Shown piece by piece: positions 37,473 through 43,508 of a stretch of DNA of 64,000 nt (within the stretch, counting starts at the first letter, position 1; the number at the start of each line of letters is the position of its first letter). The notes beneath the pieces were generated by a model. The model saw only the letters and a list, made by a program, of their open reading frames with translations, did no database searches and was not told the DNA's origin. Made by a program: the position numbers and the translations under genes. The DNA is from Oscillospiraceae bacterium MB24-C1 (lineage in GTDB: Bacteria > Bacillota > Clostridia > Oscillospirales > Ruminococcaceae): the NCBI GenBank assembly GCA_030913685.1, contig CP133187.1, positions 1,327,501 to 1,391,500 of the forward strand, given 5' to 3'.

Positions 37473-37840
37473 CAGATTTCCTCCTTGTAAATTTCGCCGG
37501 TCAGCTTAATGACCGCCTCTTTAGAAACCCCAGCCTTTCTGGCAGCACGCATCGGTTCTTCAATTGCTTTCAAATGCTGTTCTAAAACGGCTTTTGTCAG
37601 ATTCTCACCGGGACAAATAAAGCTGCCGCGCCCTGCGGCCTGATAAATTAATCCACGAAGCTCCAGCTCCTGATAAGCCTTTTGCACGGTATTGGGGTTG
37701 ATTCCGATATCCCGCGCCAGACTGCGCACGCTTGGCAACTGATCATCGCCAGCCAAAACGCCTTTGCTAATAAGGCTGATAATATTTTGGACAATCTGTT
37801 CGTATATCGGTACTCTACTACGGGTATCTATCGAAAACAT
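37472..37840 (-). CDS. GntR-family (YtrA-type) transcriptional regulator
   Basis: 122-residue short GntR protein: N-terminal winged helix (PIYEQIVQNIISLISKG; LPSVRSLARDIGINPNTVQKAYQELELRGLI) and a small C-terminal dimerisation tail. ATG 37840 has AAGGAGG six bases upstream. It heads the ABC operon and probably represses it by binding the palindrome overlapping the transcription start. Confidence 0.92.
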   Translation of the reverse strand: MFSIDTRSRVPIYEQIVQNIISLISKGVLAGDDQLPSVRSLARDIGINPNTVQKAYQELELRGLIYQAAGRGSFICPGENLTKAVLEQHLKAIEEPMRAARKAGVSKEAVIKLTGEIYKEEI

Positions 37841-37887
37841 GGCTTGCCTCCTTTTCTTGGGGTTAAGCATTACGCGAAGTTTTATGT

Positions 37888-37939
37888 GTACTAGTTATCA
37901 TAGTACAGCTAGTATAGCATGTAATACATTGTATTGCAA
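37888..37939 (-). promoter_or_regulatory. Promoter and operator of the GntR-ABC operon
   Basis: Minus strand TTGCAA (37934-37939), 17-base spacer, TATACT (37911-37916). Just downstream lies a perfect inverted repeat GTACTA-7-TAGTAC (37888-37893 and 37901-37906), placed where a repressor would block initiation. The flanking CTAGT/ACTAG gives extra symmetry. Autoregulation by the GntR protein is the simplest reading. Confidence 0.7.
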
Positions 37940-37955
37940 GCCTTTTAATAAGAAA

Positions 37956-37987
37956 AAATATCGGAGCTGCCAGCAGCTCCGATATTT
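37956..37987 (-). terminator. Terminator of secreted-protein gene
   Basis: AAATATCGGAGCTG/CAGCTCCGATATTT perfect arms with a four-base loop, followed on the minus strand by TTTTTTC-like sequence. Confidence 0.85.
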
Positions 37988-38004
37988 CAATTTAAGATTT
38001 AGCT

Positions 38005-38979
38005 TTAGATGGTAGCGCCGGTGCTGGGGTTGCTGGGGAGATTGGAATCGGTCTCAGGCACTACAACTGCATCGGTAATAGCCTTATCGGTAATGACAAA
38101 GCGACCGAGGGTGTTGGTGGTAAAGCTCAGAACTTCATCATCGGCATCATAGCTCGAGTTGATAAGCGTAAGCTTGCCACCGAGGTAACGGTAGACAAAG
38201 AACTTGCCACCAAAGTCGTCGGTGTAGTCCGCGACGTCGATCTCCATTGTGCCGTTAGTGGTGAACTTGGTACCTGCCGGGAAGGTCAGGAACGCGAAGT
38301 TGTTGTCCGCATACTTGTTGAGAATTTCAGCAATAGCATTGTTATTGTGCAGCATGTTGATATCCTTCATGCCAGAGACAATAACAGTGTAGTTCCAGTT
38401 GTCATTAGTGAAGGTAACCTTCTTGTTGTTGTTCAGGTCAGAAATCTGGTTGAGCTGAGACTTTGTGAATACAGGGGTATCGTTGTCAACCTTGATTTCG
38501 TCTTCCTTAGCAAGCGATGCGATGTAATCGTCAGAAACTACCTTGTAGCCGGTCTCGAACGCAACAGTAATCTCTACGGCATTTTTGCTGGCAGACTTCT
38601 CAGTCAGCTTCATAGAATACTCTTCTTCGGTGCTAACTGCGGGCCAACCGGCCTTTACTGTTGCAGAGATGTAATACACGCCGCCGATTCTGTCAAGCAC
38701 GAACTCGGACATGGAATCGCCTTCGCCTGTGTTACTGATCTTAAAGCTGTAGTCTTCAAGCAGGTCATCGTTCAGAGGGGTAGCCTCTGCGCCAGCGATG
38801 GAGATAGATACAGGGAAACGATAGGTTTCGCCGGGCTTGAGCAGGCTGTCCTTCAGCACCAGGCCGCTGTCAGCGTCGGCGCCAAGCACGATGTTGTTTT
38901 TCGGATCTACCGCAAACGCGGTAGCTGCAACCGAAAGAGACAACATAGCCGCAAGCAGAATAGAAAGGGTTTTTCTCAT
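38005..38979 (-). CDS. Secreted protein of unknown function, paralog A, ending in NPSTGATI
   Basis: 324-residue exported protein. ATG 38979 (GGAGG seven bases upstream) starts a classic signal peptide, MRKTLSILLAAMLSL, with cleavage after AFA. The mature part is acidic and predicted rich in beta strands (PGETYRFPVSI; VYYISATVKAGW; GKFFVYRYLGGKLTLI; TLGRFVITDK). It aligns block by block with the protein at 39327-40388. The C-terminus stops at SNPSTGATI, a sortase-like NPxTG motif without the hydrophobic and charged tail. I do not recognise the family. It has its own terminator. Confidence 0.82.
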   Translation of the reverse strand: MRKTLSILLAAMLSLSVAATAFAVDPKNNIVLGADADSGLVLKDSLLKPGETYRFPVSISIAGAEATPLNDDLLEDYSFKISNTGEGDSMSEFVLDRIGGVYYISATVKAGWPAVSTEEEYSMKLTEKSASKNAVEITVAFETGYKVVSDDYIASLAKEDEIKVDNDTPVFTKSQLNQISDLNNNKKVTFTNDNWNYTVIVSGMKDINMLHNNNAIAEILNKYADNNFAFLTFPAGTKFTTNGTMEIDVADYTDDFGGKFFVYRYLGGKLTLINSSYDADDEVLSFTTNTLGRFVITDKAITDAVVVPETDSNLPSNPSTGATI

Positions 38980-39269
38980 GTGAAATCCTCCTGATAATTT
39001 GGTTCGCGCAAAATCGCGCTGTATGTTGTGTTGCTCTTGCTGAGCACATGTCAAAGTATAACGCGATTATTCATTAAAAACAATCGGTTTTTGTTACCAT
39101 TTTGTAATATAGATCGTATATTTAACTTATGTTTCTACAATTTGGATTTAAATTTGAGCAAAACAACGCAATAATCCAATATTTATCGCTTTATAATAGT
39201 TACAACTTGTAACCTTTGCTTTGATTGGCACTTTTGCCGCCAGCAATAAACAAATTTGTCTCAAAACAT

Positions 39270-39306
39270 AAAAAACCGACCGGATATTTGTCCGGTCGGT
39301 TTTTTT
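39270..39306 (-). terminator. Terminator of secreted-protein gene B
   Basis: AAAAAACCGACCGGA/TCCGGTCGGTTTTTT perfect arms, six-base loop. It is the strongest hairpin in this region. Confidence 0.9.
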
Positions 39307-39326
39307 ACATCTTATTATGTGGATCA

Positions 39327-40388
39327 TTAAGCAGCCGCACCCGTCGGCGGGTTAACCAATGCCGGCGTCTGAGTAGACGGTTGAGTGGTTGTGGCACTAC
39401 TAGAGCCTGTTGACGTGGAAGAAGCGGTATTGTCGGAGACCGTCTGAGATACGTTCTTTCCGGCATTAACAAAATTTCCGCCACCCACCGAGATCTTGTT
39501 GGCATCAAGCGGTACGCTGGAAGCCACATAGGTACCCAGTCTGCTGGTTGTATGGCCAAAGTAACCATTGTTGTTCACATCCGCCACCAACGTCAGACTG
39601 TTGTCATCGCCAATTTGGTATAAATATTTCGTTGTCTCGGGTGCTTTAATCTTGAGCACGCTTTCATAGGCGAAGCTGGGATGTGCATAGAACGAAATAA
39701 ACTTAAAACTGGCGTTTGGATACGCTCTGGTAATAGCAGTGTTCTCGGTTGTGTTGTATCCAAGGTTAAACTTTTTGACCCTGGCCAGTCTAATATTATA
39801 ATAGCTGCCGTCCTCAAAGTCGAGTCGGCAAGATTTCAGTTCCTCATCAAACTCAACAATCGGGGAGTCTGGATCAACATCATATTGTGAGCTGTCGACT
39901 ATCTCGGTCACTTCTTTGTCATAGTACCCGATCTCAATATCCATCTCATACCAGGAACGAGAATCCTCTCGATCCTTGTCACGGCTATTGTCTTTGGCGA
40001 GGACGGTGATATGTACCTCGGCATCATCCGCGTAGGAGTAATTGGCCTTGGCTCTAAAATGGAAATAATATTTATCACTATCGTTCAGCTTAACGAATTC
40101 TGCTTTTTCCACAATTTTTTTAGCAGTGGAAGACGAAACATTATCATCATCTGCACGGCTCACACTAACCGACACGCTGTAAAACTCGAAGAAATCGTCA
40201 GTGATGGGCCCGCCCTGCCATTCGCAGTCAAAATAATAGTCGGTGCCCGGCCACAGTACGCTGGTATCCTCTTTGATCGAGAAGATATACTGATTGTCAT
40301 AATCCTCTTCATTAAGTGCCAACGCCGATACCGAGGCAATACTAAAAATCATGGCTACCGCGAGCAGTGCGGTCAGCAGTTTTTTCAT
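39327..40388 (-). CDS. Secreted protein of unknown function, paralog B, ending in NPPTGAAA
   Basis: 353 residues with a signal peptide (MKKLLTALLAVAMIF, cleavage near ALA). The mature region repeats the layout of paralog A: PGTDYYFDCEW, DDFFEFYSVSV, YYFHFRAKANYS, DPDSPIVEF, KYLYQIGDDNSLTLV and SRLGTYVASS. A Thr/Ser-rich linker then leads to NPPTGAAA at the very end. As in A, no membrane tail follows the NPxTG. ATG 40388 follows AGGGGGACGG. Function unknown; surface association is inference. Confidence 0.82.
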   Translation of the reverse strand: MKKLLTALLAVAMIFSIASVSALALNEEDYDNQYIFSIKEDTSVLWPGTDYYFDCEWQGGPITDDFFEFYSVSVSVSRADDDNVSSSTAKKIVEKAEFVKLNDSDKYYFHFRAKANYSYADDAEVHITVLAKDNSRDKDREDSRSWYEMDIEIGYYDKEVTEIVDSSQYDVDPDSPIVEFDEELKSCRLDFEDGSYYNIRLARVKKFNLGYNTTENTAITRAYPNASFKFISFYAHPSFAYESVLKIKAPETTKYLYQIGDDNSLTLVADVNNNGYFGHTTSRLGTYVASSVPLDANKISVGGGNFVNAGKNVSQTVSDNTASSTSTGSSSATTTQPSTQTPALVNPPTGAAA

Positions 40389-40511
40389 AACGCCGTCCCC
40401 CTGTTTATCAAAATTCTAATACTATAGTTAATCATATTATAGCTTATCACGATTGAAAAGCAAAGGGTACTGTGACAAATTTTACAATTTATTTGTAAAT
40501 TGCCAGTCTTT

Positions 40512-41165
40512 TTATTGTAATACGTAGAAAAAAACCGCTAGATAATGCAGTAATGAACCCACCAAAATAAACAGATGAAAAATTTCATGAAAGCCAAAAT
40601 TTTTGGTGATAACCGGACGCTTGAGTATATATATAACCGCACCCGCGCTATAACATAGGCCACCTGCCGCTACTAAATACATGCAGCCAGACTCCATCGC
40701 GGCAAAGGACGGCCAGTCAAATATAATAGCCCAGCCCATTAGCAGATACAGCGAGGTATAAAGCCAGCGTGGCGCCATTATCCAGCAGAGTTTAACGACA
40801 ATGCCCGCGGCTGCTACTATCCAAATCACCCTCAAAAAGTGAATAGCCGCTTCATATTCCATACAGTGTACAGCAATTGGCGTGTAGGTTCCAGCAATCA
40901 GCACATAGATGATTGCGTGGTCCAGTTTTCTCAGGCGCAGCAAAATGCGGTCGCAGCCTTTATAAAAATGATAAAACGTACTCGCTGCATAAAGCGCAAT
41001 GAGCGAAATGGCAAACACAACGGCGCTGGCCAGTATGCCCAACTCAATTTGCAGTGCTTTAGCACGCAGCACCAAAAGTAGGCAGCCAAAGGCAGCGCAG
41101 CACATGCCAATACAATGGGTAAAGCTACTGATAGGGTCTCTGGCATGGGTATAAAAATAGCTCAT
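40512..41165 (-). CDS. Hemolysin III / PAQR-family membrane protein
   Basis: 217-residue protein with seven predicted membrane helices. The PAQR/hemolysin III zinc-site motifs are present: SFTHCIG at the N-terminus, STFYH, and HEIFHLFILVGSLLHY at the C-terminus. ATG 41165 was chosen over GTG 41177, which would abut the GGAG ribosome site. Bacterial roles of this family are uncertain (metal-dependent hydrolase activity is suspected). It is divergent from a DUF1836 gene. Confidence 0.9.
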   Translation of the reverse strand: MSYFYTHARDPISSFTHCIGMCCAAFGCLLLVLRAKALQIELGILASAVVFAISLIALYAASTFYHFYKGCDRILLRLRKLDHAIIYVLIAGTYTPIAVHCMEYEAAIHFLRVIWIVAAAGIVVKLCWIMAPRWLYTSLYLLMGWAIIFDWPSFAAMESGCMYLVAAGGLCYSAGAVIYILKRPVITKNFGFHEIFHLFILVGSLLHYLAVFFYVLQ

Positions 41166-41202
41166 AATTTTTATCACTCCTCAAACTTTATTATATGGTT
41201 TG

Positions 41203-41224
41203 TAAAACTATATTATAAGTTTTA
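41203..41224. repeat. Palindrome 1 in hemolysin III/DUF1836 intergenic region
   Basis: TAAAACT-8-AGTTTTA inverted repeat in a 144-base AT-rich divergent promoter region. Candidate operator. Confidence 0.5.
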
Positions 41225-41243
41225 TTATACTATTAATTTCGAG

Positions 41244-41268
41244 GTTTTCAATACTTATTATTGAAAAC
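41244..41268. repeat. Palindrome 2 in hemolysin III/DUF1836 intergenic region
   Basis: GTTTTCAAT-7-ATTGAAAAC, perfect nine-base arms, 41 bases before the DUF1836 start. Candidate binding site for the DUF1836 protein or another regulator. Confidence 0.6.
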
Positions 41269-41309
41269 AAAACAACATTTTGTTATTCTATTGTTAAAGG
41301 AGTGGTTTT

Positions 41310-41918
41310 ATGAATTCGGAGCTTTCCCAGCCTTCGGATATCTCTTTTCGCAAAGCAGTTATCCATGTCTCGGATCTGCCCTCTCTCGAACTGTATATCG
41401 ACCAGGTCATTACCCTCATCGATCAAGGCTATGCCACTAATAAGCGCACAACAGAAGAAAAGCCGCTGACAAAAATGATGATCAACAATTACAGCAAGGC
41501 GGGGCTGGTGCGCCCAATTAAGGGTAAAAAATATGCCAAGGAGCATATTGTACAAATGTTGATCATTTATGCACTCAAGGGCACCCTTTCTATTGGCGAA
41601 ATTAAAGATGTGCTTGATGGACTCTATGCTCAACCCGGATTTGAAAGCGCCGCCCTGTTTGAAAGCTATGAAAACGCACTGGACAAACAAGGAGGATGTC
41701 TCGCGTCTCTTGAAGAACTGCTTTCATCCTCAAAGTTATTGGATGCACCGGATGTGCCCGACCGTTTTGCGTCGCTTATGGCAGTATGCGCCATGTCTGA
41801 AGCGCTATCACAATTGGCTGAACGCATGGTGACTCAATATTTTTCTAGCCCTGAAAAAATTAAACCCGAAACTCCAAAAAATAAAAAAGGACCCCACAAA
41901 ATTAAACCGAACCAGTAA
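41310..41918 (+). CDS. DUF1836 domain protein (putative DNA-binding regulator)
   Basis: 202 residues. The DUF1836 core is clear: LPSLELYIDQVITLI, PLTKMMINNYSKAGLV, KKYAKEHIVQMLIIYALKGTLSI. The family has a MerR-like helix-turn-helix arrangement, suggesting transcription control. The C-terminal 25 residues are Lys/Pro-rich. ATG 41310 follows AAAGGAG. It faces hemolysin III across a region with two palindromes, so it may regulate that gene and itself. Confidence 0.85.
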   Translation: MNSELSQPSDISFRKAVIHVSDLPSLELYIDQVITLIDQGYATNKRTTEEKPLTKMMINNYSKAGLVRPIKGKKYAKEHIVQMLIIYALKGTLSIGEIKDVLDGLYAQPGFESAALFESYENALDKQGGCLASLEELLSSSKLLDAPDVPDRFASLMAVCAMSEALSQLAERMVTQYFSSPEKIKPETPKNKKGPHKIKPNQ

Positions 41919-41933
41919 AACGGCAAATAGACA

Positions 41934-41976
41934 AAATCCCCTGATGTAGGTAAATAGAGACTACATCAGGGGATTT
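41934..41976 (+). terminator. Terminator after DUF1836 gene
   Basis: AAATCCCCTGATGTAG/CTACATCAGGGGATTT perfect arms, 11-base loop, then TTATT. Confidence 0.9.
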
Positions 41977-42189
41977 TTATTCAAGGCTAAAATATGTACA
42001 CGTTGGGCAGATAGAAGATGGAATTTAAAAATGCGCAATGGGAGAAAAAACATTAAGAGAAAATTACAGAACACGACTGGAAATAAAGCAAATTAAGAGA
42101 CTGGATTACCCATTACAATCAGCAAGTCATATCAAATGATTGAACGTTATATTTATTGCTACAGCCAGAAACGCATTCTGTTAAAAACA
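41977..42189. other. AT-rich intergenic stretch
   Basis: Between two convergent terminators. It contains only a 33-codon open frame (42038-42139, plus strand) without a ribosome site, which I do not call a gene. Confidence 0.3.
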
Positions 42190-42219
42190 GGAGTGACGCT
42201 GCTTTCGCTACGCCACTCC
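42190..42219 (-). terminator. Rubrerythrin terminator
   Basis: On the minus strand GGAGTG...CACTCC with an inner GC stem and GAAA loop, followed by TGTTTTTAAC. Confidence 0.8.
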
Positions 42220-42236
42220 GCTTAAATCTTAAAAAC

Positions 42237-42779
42237 TTAATAGTTCTTTGCAAGTACCTGGAAGAATGCCTTCGGATGATCACACACGGGACATACCTCC
42301 GGAGCCTTCTCACCAACATGGATGTGCCCACAGTTAGCGCACTGCCAAATGACCTTCTCGTCCTTGATAAAGACGGCATTGCCCTCAACATTGGCCAACA
42401 GCTTACGATAACGCTCCTCGTGCTCTTTTTCTATCTTGCCGACAGCCTCAAACAGATAGGCAATCTTGGTAAAGCCCTCTTCCTTGGCTTCCTTAGCAAA
42501 ACGAGCGTACATATCAGTCCACTCATAGTTTTCGCCATTGGCTGCATCAAGCAGGTTGGCTGCGGTATCTGGAATGCCACCGTCGTGCAGTAGCTTAAAC
42601 CAGATTTTTGCATGTTCTTTTTCGTTGTTTGCGGTTTCTTCAAAAAGATTCGCAATCTGCACATAGCCTTCCTTTTTTGCCATGGCAGCATAATAGGTGT
42701 ACTTGTTTCTGGCCTGGCTTTCGCCTGCAAAGGCAGCCATTAAATTAGCTTCGGTCTTGGTTCCTTTTAAATTGCTCAT
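42237..42779 (-). CDS. rbr: Rubrerythrin
   Basis: Non-haem iron peroxidase protecting anaerobes from hydrogen peroxide. 180 residues: an N-terminal diiron four-helix domain ([43 protein letters not shown]) and a C-terminal rubredoxin-like domain with CANCGH and CPVCDHP cysteine pairs. ATG 42779 follows GAAGGAGA. Single gene; see the palindrome on its promoter. Confidence 0.96.
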   Translation of the reverse strand: MSNLKGTKTEANLMAAFAGESQARNKYTYYAAMAKKEGYVQIANLFEETANNEKEHAKIWFKLLHDGGIPDTAANLLDAANGENYEWTDMYARFAKEAKEEGFTKIAYLFEAVGKIEKEHEERYRKLLANVEGNAVFIKDEKVIWQCANCGHIHVGEKAPEVCPVCDHPKAFFQVLAKNY

Positions 42780-42848
42780 CGTTACATTCTCCTTCTATTA
42801 TAAAATTAGATTACTAACAAGTAAATAATAATATTTATCACTTTTTAA

Positions 42849-42885
42849 ATAATAACATATTTTATAGATATGTCAAGATTGACAT
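42849..42885 (-). promoter_or_regulatory. Rubrerythrin promoter with palindrome over the -35
   Basis: Minus strand TTGACA (42871-42876), 16-base spacer, TATTAT (42849-42854). The -35 lies inside a perfect palindrome ATGTCAA-GA-TTGACAT (42870-42885), a likely operator. It does not match the usual PerR box. Confidence 0.6.
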
Positions 42886-42910
42886 CTGTTAATATGTGGG
42901 AGCAGATGTC
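42881..42910. repeat. Inverted repeat GACATCTG/CAGATGTC
   Basis: Perfect eight-base arms with a 14-base loop. It overlaps the end of the rubrerythrin palindrome and shares the GACAT half-site. Confidence 0.5.
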
Positions 42911-43005
42911 AGTTTTGCATATCCTTTATTATAGCTTAAATCGTGTAATAATTCACCTGAATTTTTAACTAATTTTTGATTCTTTTTATAGATTCGACCT
43001 TATTA

Positions 43006-43034
43006 TTGACAATACCACAACATCTTTTTATAAT
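43006..43034 (+). promoter_or_regulatory. Promoter of the T-box-alaS operon
   Basis: TTGACA (43006-43011), 17-base spacer, TATAAT (43029-43034), directly before the T-box leader. Confidence 0.85.
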
Positions 43035-43049
43035 AAGGAAGACATCTAA

Positions 43050-43288
43050 ATAAGACGATGCCTTGAAGAAAAGAATTGCGATACTACTTTTTCAACAGAG
43101 AGGGCGGCGAAGCTGAGAGCCATCCGTAAAAGTAAAGCAAGGGCCATTTTGGAGCACCGCGTTGAAGAATCGCGGCGTATTCCCGCGCGTTATGCGGGCT
43201 AAAGCGGCATGCTGTGATACAGCATGCAATTTGGGTGGTACCACGGAATGCTACACTTTCGTCCCATTTGGCGGCGGAAGTGTTTTTT
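43050..43288 (+). ncRNA. T-box riboswitch leader (alanine) of alaS
   Basis: Stem I pairs TACTTTT with AAAAGTA around an AGAGAG motif and GAAGCTGAGAGCC apex. Just 3' of that stem the specifier region reads AAAGCAAGG, giving GCA (Ala), as expected for alaS. The T-box core GGGTGGTACCACGG lies around 43233-43246. The terminator is ACACTTTCGTC (43253-43263) with GGCGGAAGTGT (43273-43283) and a T run. Confidence 0.93.
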
Positions 43289-43508
43289 GTTGTACCCTAA
43301 CCCTGCTCTTTTGGCATCTTTTTTATTTGCTGTGCATCGCTACTGGAGACCTGCTATACTAATATTTGGCTAATGTGATGAAATAAAATGAAAGGATATT
43401 CTTTGTCCTGTTAAAACCGGTTTCATCAGATTAATTAAATATCGGTATTTAATATAGATTTTATATCACTTATCAAACAATTCATAGAAATAGGATGTGA
43501 CAAATCAA
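43289..43508 (+). promoter_or_regulatory. Long alaS leader with possible internal promoter
   Basis: About 220 bases separate the T-box terminator from alaS. An extended -10 TGCTATACT (43352-43360) lacks a good -35 but could give T-box-independent transcription. Nothing else was recognised. Confidence 0.3.

Noticed and set aside
38347-38994. 215-codon plus-strand frame opposite secreted paralog A
   Set aside because: It is an antisense shadow: the minus-strand frame has a signal peptide, ribosome site and a paralog next door.
42038-42139. 33-codon plus-strand frame (MGEKTLRENY...)
   Set aside because: No ribosome site, AT-rich composition typical of spacer, lies between two terminators, no recognised similarity.
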